Assembly: GCA_018816605.1 (NCBI GenBank)
Contig: JAHIVS010000485.1
Location: forward strand, 1-13,962
DNA: 13,962 bases
Source: Pseudomonadota bacterium
GTDB taxonomy: Bacteria; Desulfobacterota; Desulfobacteria; Desulfobacterales; Desulfobacteraceae
Direction of reading: 5' to 3'
The translations under genes were made by a program, and so were the position numbers. Of this stretch, positions 1-8,177 are shown one piece after another (within the stretch, counting starts at the first letter, position 1; the number at the start of each line of letters is the position of its first letter). The notes under the pieces are model-generated. The model saw only the letters and a list, made by a program, of their open reading frames with translations, was not told the DNA's origin and did not search any database.

Positions 1-2
1 CC

Positions 3-1496
3 GGTCTTGTCCAGCACAATGGTGGTCAGCTTGGCAGCCGTTTCCAGGGCCTGGCTGCGCTTGAACAAAATGCCGTTTTCAGCCCCCTTGCCGGTTCCGG
101 CCATAATGGCCGTGGGGGTAGCAAGGCCAAGGGCGCAGGGACAGGCAATGACCAGGACGGCCACCATCCGGATCATGGATGGTACAAACTCGCCGGTCAC
201 CCCCCACCAGACACCAAAAGTGAGGATGGAAACAAGGATAACCATTGGCACAAAAACCGCTGCCACCCGGTCTGCCAGGGCCTGGATAGGCGCACGGCTC
301 CCCTGGGCCTCCTGGACCATGCGGATGATCTGGGCCAGGGCCGTGTCCTTGCCAACCCGGGTGGCCTCAAATTTTAACAGGCCCTGGCCGTTGACCGTAC
401 CACCGGTTAAAGGATCTCCCGGTTTTTTATCCACAGGAAGGGGTTCTCCGCTGAGCATGGATTCATCCACGGAAGATTCTCCCTCAATGATCATGCCGTC
501 CACCGGAATCCGCTCGCCCGGACGAATCAGAATCATATCCCCTGTCCGGACACTTTTGATGGGTACCTGTATTTCAGATCCGTTCTCAAGCTTTGTCGCG
601 GTTTTGGGCGCAAGTCCCATAAGCTTTTTAATGGCCCCTCCGGTCTTTCCCTTGGTCCGCGCCTCCAGCAGCTTGCCAAATTTTATCAGGGTGATGATCA
701 CGGCGGATGTTTCAAAATACACATGGCCGTCAAGCCCGGGGAGCAATAAAATGGCAAGGGAATAGAAATAGGCCACCGAGGACCCCAGGGCAATGAGCAC
801 ATCCATGTTGGCGGATTTATTTTTCAGGCTACTAAAGGCCCCCAGATAATAATCCTTGCCCGTATAAAATTGTACCGGCGTGGCAAGGACAAGAAAAAGC
901 CAGTTCACCCAGGCGGCATGGCTCCAAGGGCCTGTCAATCCGAAATCCCTGGACATACTTATTAAAAAAAGGGGCAGGGCAAAGGCGGCTCCCACCCAAA
1001 ACTTTAGTGTCTGCTCCTGGATTTCCCGGTTCCGTGCGATTTCCTCCACATCGGCCTCATTTGCACCCTCCTCTGCCAGGATCAGGTCAAAGCCCAGGGC
1101 CTTCACCCGGGTCACAATTTCATCCAGTCGGATAACCGCCGGCAGGTAGGAGACCCTGAGCCGTTCTGTTGCAAAATTGACCGAGGCGGTTACCACGCCC
1201 GATACATCCTTGCTCAGTGTTCTTTCAATGCTGGCTGCGCAATTGGCACAACTCATTCCCGTTACCGGCATCTCCTGTTCTGCCAGCACCACCTTAAACC
1301 CTAACTCTGCTATCTTTTCCCCGATTTGGCCCAGACAGATTTTATCCGGGTCAAAGCTTACCACGGCCTGCTCGGCTGCAAAATTCACATTTACGTCTGT
1401 TATTCCCCCAAGCCGCTCCAGGGTTTTATGGATATTGGCAGCGCAATTAACGCAACTCATTCCGGTCACTGGTAAGGTTACGGTCTGTTCTCCCAT
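3..1496 (-). CDS. copA: Cu(I)-translocating P1B-type ATPase, N-terminal part (cut by window edge)
   Basis: This is an inner-membrane copper exporter that uses ATP hydrolysis to move Cu(I) out of the cytoplasm. The visible 498 codons contain two heavy-metal-associated domains with GMSCxNCA metal sites (C15/C18 and C83/C86). They are followed by hydrophobic segments, the actuator-domain SGEP motif and the transmembrane CPC metal-binding motif (C452-P453-C454) typical of Cu(I) pumps. The sequence ends in the DKTG phosphorylation motif: D496, K497 and T498 are complete and the glycine codon is cut by the window edge. The phosphorylation and nucleotide-binding domains therefore lie outside. The ATG start is supported by an AAGGGAGT ribosome-binding site 7 bases upstream. 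The gene is divergent from the solute-binding-protein gene. I could not make out a clear CueR- or CsoR-type operator upstream. Family and Cu(I) specificity are well supported. Ag(I) transport is also possible. Confidence 0.95.
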   Translation of the reverse strand, partial: MGEQTVTLPVTGMSCVNCAANIHKTLERLGGITDVNVNFAAEQAVVSFDPDKICLGQIGEKIAELGFKVVLAEQEMPVTGMSCANCAASIERTLSKDVSGVVTASVNFATERLRVSYLPAVIRLDEIVTRVKALGFDLILAEEGANEADVEEIARNREIQEQTLKFWVGAAFALPLFLISMSRDFGLTGPWSHAAWVNWLFLVLATPVQFYTGKDYYLGAFSSLKNKSANMDVLIALGSSVAYFYSLAILLLPGLDGHVYFETSAVIITLIKFGKLLEARTKGKTGGAIKKLMGLAPKTATKLENGSEIQVPIKSVRTGDMILIRPGERIPVDGMIIEGESSVDESMLSGEPLPVDKKPGDPLTGGTVNGQGLLKFEATRVGKDTALAQIIRMVQEAQGSRAPIQALADRVAAVFVPMVILVSILTFGVWWGVTGEFVPSMIRMVAVLVIACPCALGLATPTAIMAGTGKGAENGILFKRSQALETAAKLTTIVLDKT

Positions 1497-1752
1497 TGTA
1501 AACTCCCTTATGTATCCCACCTGTATTTATTCTGCGCTTAAAATGCGAGCGTCCAATCATCTGGTGCACCGAAAATTGAAAATCGGAATCATCTTCCGTT
1601 AATATAAGCACATATTGCTAATTTGACAAATATACTGTTTACATATTTTGCATTTACACACTATTCATGTATACTCCTCCGAGAAATTCCATTAAGTGTG
1701 TATGGATCGCAATTGGCGTGCGAGCAATAAAAACTTACGGAGACCAGAACCA
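1497..1752. promoter_or_regulatory. Divergent AT-rich intergenic region between copA and the binding-protein/kinase operon
   Basis: The 256 bases contain no credible gene. On the plus strand the best promoter-like element is an extended -10, TG-TATACT (TATACT at 1670-1675), with a weak TTTGCA at 1647-1652, 17 bases upstream. A TTGACA at 1623-1628 is followed only by a poorly spaced TATTTT. On the minus strand I see no clear promoter for copA beyond its ribosome-binding site. The promoter assignments are inference from motif matching. Confidence 0.4.
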
Positions 1753-3375
1753 GTGAAAAAACCCCCATGGCGAATCTGTCTGTTTGTCCTTTCCCTTTTT
1801 TATAGCCTCCTTTGGGCCGCCCTTCCTTCAGGGGCTGGACAGGATGTGCTCAGATTCGGCCTCCATGTTTCTGCCATGGGAACCCTGGACCCCCATTTTG
1901 CAGCAGGCTCCCAGGACAGAGCGTTTGCAGATATGGTGTTTAACGGGCTATTGCGGTATATCCCCGGAAATGCCCCCAGAATTGAGCCGGACCTGGCCGT
2001 GGAGATGCCGGAGGTCCGGATGGAAGGCAGCAAACAAATCTGGACCCTCAAATTACGCAGGGGCGTTTTTTTCCACAAGGGTTCTGCCACCCCGGCCCAT
2101 GAACTGACATCAGACGATGTCATTTTTTCCCTGGAAAAATCAGCCCAGAAAGAATTTAGCGCCTATGCCGGGGAGTATGCCGGCATGGATATTCAAAAGC
2201 TGGGAAAATATGATCTTGAAATCATCCTTGAAAAACCAATGTCCTCTATCCTCTTCTTTCCCAAACTGGCCAATTACGGCGGCGGTTTTATTGTCAGCAG
2301 ACGGGCCGTCGAAACCATGGGATATGAACGCTTCAAAGCCCACCCCGTCGGGACAGGACCCTTTGCCTTCCAGCGGTATCAGCCCGGCGACTCCCTAAGC
2401 CTAATTGCCCACAAAGCCTATTTCAGGGGGAGCCCCAAACTTACCGGGGTGAAACTTGTGTTCATACCCGGAATACAAGACCGGCTGGACGGGTTAAAAA
2501 AAGGTCGGCTGGATGTGATCACAGGGTCTGCGGAAAAAGGATGGATAGAATCCGTTGAAAAAGATGCGGACATTATAATTGATACCCATGGCGTAGGGGA
2601 AGTGGGCACCATTTATCTGAACACCCGGGCAAAACCCCTGGACGACGTCAGGGTTCGAAAAGCCATTGCCTACGCCCTGAGCCGGGAGGCCTTTCTGGAA
2701 ACCACAAGCCCCCGGTTATCCGGTCCTGTTTTTTCACCTGTCCCGGCACAATTCCTTCCGGGCGGCTTGTCCGAAGACGATGTCCGCACACTGGACCTCG
2801 CCTATTTCCAGGACCTGGACAGGGCGAGGCAATTGCTCAAGGATGCCGGCCACCCCGACGGATTTGCCCTGGATGTTGTCACGTCGGAAAAAAGGGTGTA
2901 TAAAAAGTATTACTCTGTGATGAAATCCCAATTGGCCAGAATCGGTATCACCTGTAATATTCGTATTGAAACCCACTCCGATATGCACAAAAAAATCCGT
3001 CAGGGTTCCAACCCCATTGTCATTTACGTAGCATGGCGACCCAATGCGAACGCATACCTGACCCAATTCTTTCATTCGGATGCCATCATTGTCTCCGGCG
3101 CCATGCCCGACACCAATTTTTCCCATTATGATAAAATCGACAACCTCCTAGAAGATGCCCGGCTGACCATCGACCCGGCTGCCCAGGTCAACCTGTGGGC
3201 CCAGGCGCAAATACGGATTTTAGATGACATGGCGGCCTTTCCCGTCATGTTTAGCCGGCAATGCTATGCCAGAAAAACCTATGTGGAATATGGGCACCGC
3301 CTGGGTTCCACCATGGCCCTTTATCCGCAGTTTACCGAAAACACCTATCTGAAGGCAAAAAAAAGTACCCCATGA
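1753..3375 (+). CDS. Periplasmic solute-binding protein, family 5 (DppA/OppA-like)
   Basis: This 540-residue protein belongs to the SBP_bac_5 family, which binds peptides, nickel or other small solutes in the periplasm. The N-terminus is a signal peptide: KKPPWR, then a hydrophobic stretch, then a likely cleavage near PSGAG-QDV. There is no lipobox cysteine, so a soluble periplasmic form is expected. Family hallmarks follow: LDPH near the start of the mature protein, a segment ending in FNGLLRY, then EPDLAVEMPEV, a WTLKLRRGVFFHKG block and TSDDVIFSLEK. I chose GTG at 1753 because GGAGA lies 9 bases upstream and the start puts the signal peptide at the N-terminus. GTG 1696 or ATG 1702 would add about 18 residues before it and lack good spacing. 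The stop overlaps the kinase start (ATGA), and no ABC permease or ATPase genes are adjacent. A sensory rather than transport role is inferred, and the ligand is unknown. Confidence 0.88.
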   Translation: MKKPPWRICLFVLSLFYSLLWAALPSGAGQDVLRFGLHVSAMGTLDPHFAAGSQDRAFADMVFNGLLRYIPGNAPRIEPDLAVEMPEVRMEGSKQIWTLKLRRGVFFHKGSATPAHELTSDDVIFSLEKSAQKEFSAYAGEYAGMDIQKLGKYDLEIILEKPMSSILFFPKLANYGGGFIVSRRAVETMGYERFKAHPVGTGPFAFQRYQPGDSLSLIAHKAYFRGSPKLTGVKLVFIPGIQDRLDGLKKGRLDVITGSAEKGWIESVEKDADIIIDTHGVGEVGTIYLNTRAKPLDDVRVRKAIAYALSREAFLETTSPRLSGPVFSPVPAQFLPGGLSEDDVRTLDLAYFQDLDRARQLLKDAGHPDGFALDVVTSEKRVYKKYYSVMKSQLARIGITCNIRIETHSDMHKKIRQGSNPIVIYVAWRPNANAYLTQFFHSDAIIVSGAMPDTNFSHYDKIDNLLEDARLTIDPAAQVNLWAQAQIRILDDMAAFPVMFSRQCYARKTYVEYGHRLGSTMALYPQFTENTYLKAKKSTP

Positions 3376-6077
3376 ACACCTTTGGAAAAATACTGCTGAC
3401 AACCCTGCCTCTGGTCATTTTCTTTCTGCTTCTAACAGTGGGGACCACCTACCATTTTTCCAGAAATGCATTGATCGAACTGGGTCAAACCTGGCTTGCC
3501 ACCCGTCTGTCCGAAGCCATGGACATGACCAGAACCCAGGAGCGGATGCTCCATGAATACGGCCTTGAAACGATTGCGGCCAGCATCGCAAAGGCAAAAC
3601 TGGACGCAGCAACCGAAATTGCAACCATCGGGGTGGGAGCCCAGGGGTATATTTTTGCCGTGGACCCAGAGGGCACCATCATTTTTCACCCCAGTAAATA
3701 CATGATTGATGTGGATGTGAGTTCAGAAAAATGGTTCAGAAAATTAAACACTTCCGGCGGACATCTGGTGCTTGAGATGAAGGGAGAACCAAGCCTGGCA
3801 AGATTTGAGTACTTCGAAGAATGGAACTGGTTCATATTGGCCGTGGACCCCATGGAAGAGGTATACGGGACAACCAACAGAATGAAGCCCTACCTTATTT
3901 CCATTTGCATTTTTGCCGCAGTTGTCATTTCCCTGGCCTTGATGATGCTGACCCGGCGTCTGACACGCCCCCTGGAAGAACTGGTGCAGGGGGCTGAAAA
4001 AATCGGAGCGGGCATTCTGGACACCCGGATCCCCATCCACTCCAAGGATGAGTTTGGCCGGCTGGCAGAGGGATTCAACCAAATGGCCTTACGGTTGCAG
4101 GAAACCCTTGCAGCCCTTCAATACAGCGAGGAACACTTCAGGGCGATAATCGAGAATGCCAATGATCTGATCTGGATATTGGATGCCCAAGGGAACTTTA
4201 TGTATGTAAGCCCCTCCACCCGGAGAGTTCTGGGTTACCTGCCCGAAGAAGTCATCGGCATGAATGCCTTTGATTTTGTTCATCCGGAGGACCGAACCGC
4301 CCTGTTCCAGCAGTTTGTCCTGGCGGTCCAATCCCTTGTAATGGCCCAGGCCGCCGAACACCGTTTCCGGCATAAGGAAGGGCATTGGTGCGCTCTGGAG
4401 TCCATCAGCAAGAATCTTTTGGATCACCCGTCCATCGGGGGCATGGTAATCAATTCCCGCAATATCAGCAAACGTAAACTTGCAGAACAAGCCCTGAAAC
4501 GATCCCACCAGGAGCTTGAAACCCGGGTGGAAGAGAGGACCAGCGAACTTCTAGTTCTGAACAAAGCCTTGAGCATGGAAATTCAGATCCGAAGAGAAAA
4601 AGAGATCGAACTGAAAAAGGCAAACCAGGCAAAAAGCGAATTTCTGGCCAATGTGAGCCATGAAATCAGGACCCCGTTAAATTCAGTCCTCGGGTTCAGC
4701 CAACTGTTATCGACCATGGTCTCCGGAAAACAACAATCCAGTTATCTTGCGGCCATTACCATCGCCGGGAAAAACCTGCTGGACCTGATCAACAATATCC
4801 TGGACCTGTCCAAAATAGAGGCAAAAAAACTGAACATCCATCGGATTCCGATTTGCCTTGAAACCCTTTTCAATGAAACCCTTGGGCTGTTCACTGTCAA
4901 GCTCAGGGAAAAATCTCTGGACCATATCCTGGAAATCGATGCAGACATGCCGGAATTTCTATTTCTGGATGGGATACGGTTCCGGCAGATACTGATCAAT
5001 CTTCTGGACAACGCAGCCAAATTCACCCGGAACGGGCACATCCGGCTAACGGCAAAGGCCCAAAAAACTTCACACCAGACAAAGGAGTTCATTGACCTTG
5101 TTGTTCAAGTTGAGGACACAGGTGTCGGTATCCCTGAAAACAAGACAGAGATCATCTTTGAGTCCTTTCAGCAGGAATCGGCGGGCACCAGTCGAAAATT
5201 CGGGGGCACAGGCCTTGGGCTTGCCATCTGCAAACAGCTGATTGAACTCATGGGAGGCCATATTTGCGTGACCAGTACGCCCGGAAAGGGGAGCCTTTTC
5301 GAATTCGTGATCCCCAATGTTGAGATCAGCAAACAGGAGGCCTGGCGGCAAATCACAAAGACCCTAGACCTGAACAAGCTCACTTTTTCAAGGGAAAAAA
5401 TTCTTGTGGCCGATGGCCATGAATCCATCCGCTTCATGCTGCGGGAAGTTCTGGAAAAAATAAACCTTGATGTACGGGAAGCAGAAGAGGGGGAGCAGGC
5501 GATTTCAATGGTTCGGGAATGGTTGCCGGATCTGGTTCTTATGGATGCCGCCATGCCGACACTTGGCGGCATGGCGGCAAGCGACCGATTAAAGCGGCTT
5601 GCACCCACAAAAAACATTCCCGTGATCCTTATGACCACAGCAGTCCAAGACCTGAAAAATAACGCCCATACCCCCAATGGACCTGTCGGCTGGCTGACCA
5701 AACCCATTATCATTGAAGAACTCTTTAAAGAATTGCTGCAATGGCTGCCCGGAAAAGCCGTTCAAACCCTGGAAACCTCTTTCCTGGACCCCATAACGCC
5801 CCTGGTCCTGGGCAAAGACCTGGCACCTGAAGTCAAAACCCTGTTGAAAACCCAGATCCTGCCCCTTCTGCCGAAACCACAGGAAGGCATAAAAATAAGC
5901 CAAGTACAAATAATTGCAGAACGACTGCTCAAAGCAGGAGATCACTCCCAGCTCATAGGACTTCAAACCACTGGAAAGGAATTGTCTCAGTATACGGAAT
6001 CCTTTGATATTGAAAACATCGGCCGTTGTATGGAAACGCTTTCCAGGGCAATTGAAAGCCTGGACGATCTGGATTGA
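3372..6077 (+). CDS. Hybrid sensor histidine kinase (Cache-HAMP-PAS-HisKA-HATPase-REC)
   Basis: A 901-residue inner-membrane sensor kinase. Domains in order: transmembrane helix about 5-27; periplasmic single Cache-type sensor about 35-170 ([16 protein letters not shown] segment); second helix about 172-194; HAMP about 195-248; PAS about 252-375; a coiled coil; HisKA with phospho-acceptor H430 in SHEIRTPLN; HATPase with N-box N547, DTGVG (D582) and GGTGLGLA (611-618); receiver about 675-790 with phospho-acceptor D725 and conserved K777. The remaining C-terminal 100 or so residues are helical and carry an FDIENI motif. They lack the histidine of an HPt domain. The receiver acidic pair is D681-G682 rather than two acids. 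ATG overlaps the binding-protein stop by 4 bases, and the only purine-rich stretch (GAAGG) is too far upstream, so translational coupling is likely. The partner response regulator is not in the window. Confidence 0.93.
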   Translation: MNTFGKILLTTLPLVIFFLLLTVGTTYHFSRNALIELGQTWLATRLSEAMDMTRTQERMLHEYGLETIAASIAKAKLDAATEIATIGVGAQGYIFAVDPEGTIIFHPSKYMIDVDVSSEKWFRKLNTSGGHLVLEMKGEPSLARFEYFEEWNWFILAVDPMEEVYGTTNRMKPYLISICIFAAVVISLALMMLTRRLTRPLEELVQGAEKIGAGILDTRIPIHSKDEFGRLAEGFNQMALRLQETLAALQYSEEHFRAIIENANDLIWILDAQGNFMYVSPSTRRVLGYLPEEVIGMNAFDFVHPEDRTALFQQFVLAVQSLVMAQAAEHRFRHKEGHWCALESISKNLLDHPSIGGMVINSRNISKRKLAEQALKRSHQELETRVEERTSELLVLNKALSMEIQIRREKEIELKKANQAKSEFLANVSHEIRTPLNSVLGFSQLLSTMVSGKQQSSYLAAITIAGKNLLDLINNILDLSKIEAKKLNIHRIPICLETLFNETLGLFTVKLREKSLDHILEIDADMPEFLFLDGIRFRQILINLLDNAAKFTRNGHIRLTAKAQKTSHQTKEFIDLVVQVEDTGVGIPENKTEIIFESFQQESAGTSRKFGGTGLGLAICKQLIELMGGHICVTSTPGKGSLFEFVIPNVEISKQEAWRQITKTLDLNKLTFSREKILVADGHESIRFMLREVLEKINLDVREAEEGEQAISMVREWLPDLVLMDAAMPTLGGMAASDRLKRLAPTKNIPVILMTTAVQDLKNNAHTPNGPVGWLTKPIIIEELFKELLQWLPGKAVQTLETSFLDPITPLVLGKDLAPEVKTLLKTQILPLLPKPQEGIKISQVQIIAERLLKAGDHSQLIGLQTTGKELSQYTESFDIENIGRCMETLSRAIESLDDLD

Positions 6078-6085
6078 CCTGGGAT

Positions 6086-6811
6086 CTAGGGGGTTCCTTT
6101 CTTGGGAAACAAACAGGACCTGATCCATCCCCACAGGGTATTGCCCGCAAGAAATTCCTGTTCGGATGCGTTCAGTATCCGGGTCATTTTTTTTGTATCG
6201 GCATACCGGTCCTTGCGGGTAATCATCTGCTGTCCTGGGTCCAGTTTTCGGATTACCCTTGCAGGATTGCCCGCAGCAACCACATTGGCAGGGATATCGC
6301 AGGTGACTACGGATCCGGCACCAATAATGCTGTTCTTTCCGATGGTAACCCCCTTGCACACAATGGCAGAGTCCCCAATCCAGACATTTTCCTCCAGCAC
6401 GACCCGGCTGACGGTATCAGGGGGCAGGGATCGGTCGTAAATGCCGTGCCAGTCGGAATCGGTAATATAGGCATGACTTGCCAGCATACAGGAATCGCCA
6501 ATGGTGATACTATTGGCCGCAGAAATCCGAACCCCCGGGGAAATCAACACATGGTCTCCTATGGCAATGCCCTGAATGTCTGACTTGTCTGACCATACCG
6601 TAAGCCGTGTCTTCTTATCCGAACACCCCAAAAGGGTGATATGGCTGCCGATTCGCACCGGACCTCCAAAAATCTCTATATGCCAGGGTTTGACAATAAA
6701 AGAATTGGGACCAAGGCCGGCAAGCTGGGGCACAAGGTAATGGCGTACATAGACGTCCTGAAGCCTGTACCAGGCTTTTTTAATATAATAGGGCCGGCTG
6801 TCCTTTAGCAA
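6086..6811 (-). CDS. Left-handed beta-helix (hexapeptide-repeat) acyltransferase, NodL/LacA-like
   Basis: A 241-residue protein with imperfect hexapeptide repeats of the trimeric left-handed beta-helix acetyl/acyltransferases (for example VRIGSHIT, IAIGDHVLISPGVRI, VWIGDSAIVCKGVTIG, SIIGAGSVV). These enzymes transfer acetyl or other acyl groups from a CoA thioester to sugars or similar acceptors. H122 in the SDWHGIYD segment sits where the family's catalytic histidine is expected, and the family closing motif GNPARVIRK follows. About 55 further residues form a C-terminal extension. There is no signal peptide. The start is a TTG at 6811 with GGAG 8 bases upstream; the first ATG would remove much of the domain. 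It overlaps the stop of the upstream gene by 7 bases, so the two are probably translated together. The acceptor is unknown. The 3' end lies 8 bases from the convergent kinase stop. Confidence 0.85.
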   Translation of the reverse strand: MLKDSRPYYIKKAWYRLQDVYVRHYLVPQLAGLGPNSFIVKPWHIEIFGGPVRIGSHITLLGCSDKKTRLTVWSDKSDIQGIAIGDHVLISPGVRISAANSITIGDSCMLASHAYITDSDWHGIYDRSLPPDTVSRVVLEENVWIGDSAIVCKGVTIGKNSIIGAGSVVTCDIPANVVAAGNPARVIRKLDPGQQMITRKDRYADTKKMTRILNASEQEFLAGNTLWGWIRSCLFPKKGTP

Positions 6812-7857
6812 GTGGCCAACTCCATATACCGATGACCCTGCCAGACGCTGTGATCAAAGAGACGGGCGGCCGGGGTCAGGTGATAGAGGGAATCTGCAGC
6901 CATGAGGGCCACCGCATTGGTCCAGGAGATTTTTTCCTCGGGCCAGATGACCATGTCCGGATAGGTATAACCGCACCAAAAAGTTTTGTCCCCATAGACC
7001 CGGTCCTGGATCCAGGAAAAAACCATCCGGGCTTTGTGGGTATTTCCCATGGCATTCAGGGCAAGCACCAGTTCACAAGTTTCTGCAATGGTGACCCAGG
7101 GCTGGTCGGAAACACATCTTGTCCCCTGGCCTTCAATCATATACTTGGGCCAGTATTTTTCAATGCGGGCCTGGGCCTTCTCTCCCCGAAGCGCACCGCT
7201 CAGGATAGGATAAAACCAATACATGGAAAAGCGGGACTTGCTGACATTATAAACGTGGATGTTTTCCTGGATGGATGCTCCCAGACGTTCAAAAGCCTGT
7301 TCCCAGTCTTTTTTCACTTTGCCAAGGAGAGCGGCAACGGACAGGGCGCACTTGAGACTCATATAAATGGAACTGGATCCTGCCAGCAGGGACATGGGAT
7401 CTATTTTCCCCTCCGGACTTTTGGCCCAGTAGATTTCCCCGGTCTCTGTCTGGAGGCCCAATGCAAATTCAATCCCTTTTTCCATGGATCTCCAATGGCG
7501 TTCCAGCAGGGAACGATCCCGGACAATCAGATAGGTATGGAACAGCCCTACGGCAATATAGCAGGCCATATGGGATTCACAGGTTCTGTCTTCCGGCACG
7601 CCGTTTATGTAAGAAGAAAACCATGATCCATCGGAATTCTGGTTTGCCGCCAGCCACTCAAACGCCAGCCGGGATTCCTCGAAAAATCCACCGACATTCA
7701 ATCCCATGATCGATTCAACCAGATCCCAGGGATCTGTTTTCCCGTCCGTGTGCCAGGGGATATCCCCTGATTTTTGCTGAAGGCCTGCGATAAAACCTGC
7801 GACTGAGTCGATGTTCAGATCAGGAAACAAGCGTATTTTTGCGGATATCTGGGGCAT
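6805..7857 (-). CDS. Prenyltransferase/squalene-oxidase-like alpha-toroid protein, function unknown
   Basis: A 350-residue, tryptophan-rich protein resembling the alpha/alpha-barrel (toroid) proteins annotated as prenyltransferase/squalene-oxidase-repeat or six-hairpin proteins. Visible repeat-like blocks include WLAANQNSDGSWFSS (compare QW-type motifs), FALGLQTETGEIYWA and WVTIAETCELVLALNAMG. I see no DxDD motif of terpene cyclases, so cyclase activity is not supported. Binding or processing of a carbohydrate or lipid is equally possible. There is no signal peptide or membrane helix. I chose ATG at 7857 because GAGAGG lies 5 bases upstream; the frame also has a TTG at 7911, 18 codons earlier. 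It is the first gene of a two-gene operon with the acyltransferase, divergent from fadNA across a shared control region. The fold call is moderately sure; the function is not known. Confidence 0.65.
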   Translation of the reverse strand: MPQISAKIRLFPDLNIDSVAGFIAGLQQKSGDIPWHTDGKTDPWDLVESIMGLNVGGFFEESRLAFEWLAANQNSDGSWFSSYINGVPEDRTCESHMACYIAVGLFHTYLIVRDRSLLERHWRSMEKGIEFALGLQTETGEIYWAKSPEGKIDPMSLLAGSSSIYMSLKCALSVAALLGKVKKDWEQAFERLGASIQENIHVYNVSKSRFSMYWFYPILSGALRGEKAQARIEKYWPKYMIEGQGTRCVSDQPWVTIAETCELVLALNAMGNTHKARMVFSWIQDRVYGDKTFWCGYTYPDMVIWPEEKISWTNAVALMAADSLYHLTPAARLFDHSVWQGHRYMELATC

Positions 7858-7945
7858 TGGTGCCTCTCTAAAATAGTAATCGCCTTTAAAATTAAAGGCC
7901 CACCCTATCAAACCTTTATTTTTTTTTCAAGGATCAAGCATTTTT

Positions 7946-7965
7946 ATTCATGAATGATAATTCAT
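7946..7965. promoter_or_regulatory. Candidate fatty-acid-type operator 1 (ATGAAT-GATA-ATTCAT)
   Basis: The segment ATTCATGAATGATAATTCAT contains a perfect 6+6 inverted repeat with a 4-base spacer (7950-7965). It overlaps a perfect 10-base palindrome ATTCATGAAT (7946-7955). The same half-sites and spacer recur at 8123-8138. The left half, ATGAATGA, matches one half of the Bacillus FadR/YsiA box as I recall it. It lies nearer the divergent toroid gene. Binding by a TetR-family repressor is inference. Confidence 0.6.
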
Positions 7966-7974
7966 AGAAAGATA

Positions 7975-7992
7975 TTTTGGGGCACCCCAAAA
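7975..7992. promoter_or_regulatory. 18-base palindrome TTTTGGGG-CA-CCCCAAAA
   Basis: Two perfect 8-base arms are separated by 2 bases. A 2-base loop and the lack of a following T-run make a terminator unlikely. A dimeric regulator site in the shared control region is more plausible. No known operator was recognised. Confidence 0.4.
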
Positions 7993-8089
7993 TAGCCCTG
8001 GCCGGATTCTTGTCGAGGCGTTCAGGCTAAATCTTTGAAATTGAACCATATTTTCCCATACATCCCTTGAAATAATAAAATATTTTCCC

Positions 8090-8117
8090 TTGACAATCCC
8101 TATATTTTTCTGTTAAT
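8090..8117 (+). promoter_or_regulatory. Candidate sigma-70-type promoter of fadNA
   Basis: A perfect -35 TTGACA (8090-8095) is followed after 16 bases by GTTAAT (8112-8117, four of six matches to TATAAT). The predicted start, about 6-8 bases downstream, falls on the left arm of the inverted repeat at 8123-8138. This is the geometry expected of repression. It is motif evidence only. Confidence 0.5.
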
Positions 8118-8122
8118 CAAAA

Positions 8123-8138
8123 ATGAATACTCATTCAT
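8123..8138. promoter_or_regulatory. Candidate fatty-acid-type operator 2 (ATGAAT-ACTC-ATTCAT)
   Basis: A perfect 6+6 inverted repeat with a 4-base spacer, identical in half-sites and spacing to the element at 7950-7965. It overlaps a second inverted repeat, TCATT-CATA-AATGA (8132-8145), so three half-sites may be present. It covers the predicted transcription start of fadNA. The right half, TCATTCAT, matches a half of the Bacillus FadR/YsiA box as I recall it. Confidence 0.65.
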
Positions 8139-8177
8139 AAATGATGTGGTTAAATACTCGTAATTTAGGAGGAAATC

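Larger units (their letters stand above)
7858..8177. promoter_or_regulatory. Divergent control region between the toroid/acyltransferase operon and fadNA
   Basis: These 320 bases hold no gene but are rich in symmetric elements: two ATGAAT-N4-ATTCAT inverted repeats (7950-7965 and 8123-8138), an 18-base palindrome centred on GGGGCACCCC (7975-7992), and a plus-strand promoter candidate at 8090-8117. No clear promoter could be fixed for the minus-strand operon. The stretch 7993-8089 shows nothing beyond AT-rich DNA. Confidence 0.7.

Noticed and set aside
7..765. Long plus-strand open frame (252 codons) opposite copA
   Set aside because: It is antisense to an ATPase carrying all expected motifs, and its product has no domain and a low-complexity look.
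1568..1587. Possible operator CCGAAAATTGAAAATCGG upstream of copA
   Set aside because: Only the outer four bases on each side pair. It does not resemble the copper-regulator sites I know.
1696..1752. Upstream starts (GTG 1696, ATG 1702) for the binding protein
   Set aside because: They would put a polar 17-19 residue stretch before the signal peptide and lack a well-spaced ribosome-binding site, whereas GTG 1753 has GGAGA at 9 bases.
6089..6112. Imperfect hairpin GGTTCC/GGGAAAC as a terminator between the convergent kinase and acyltransferase
   Set aside because: It is short and imperfect, lies inside acyltransferase coding sequence and has no T-run. Only 8 bases separate the two stops.
5589..6359. 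Minus-strand open frame of 256 codons across the kinase and acyltransferase 3' ends
   Set aside because: It is antisense to the receiver domain and out of frame with the acyltransferase. The product is rich in Cys, Gly and Gln with no recognisable domain.
6832..7626. Plus-strand open frame of 264 codons opposite the toroid gene
   Set aside because: It mirrors the codon structure of the minus-strand gene, has no ribosome-binding site I can see and no domain.
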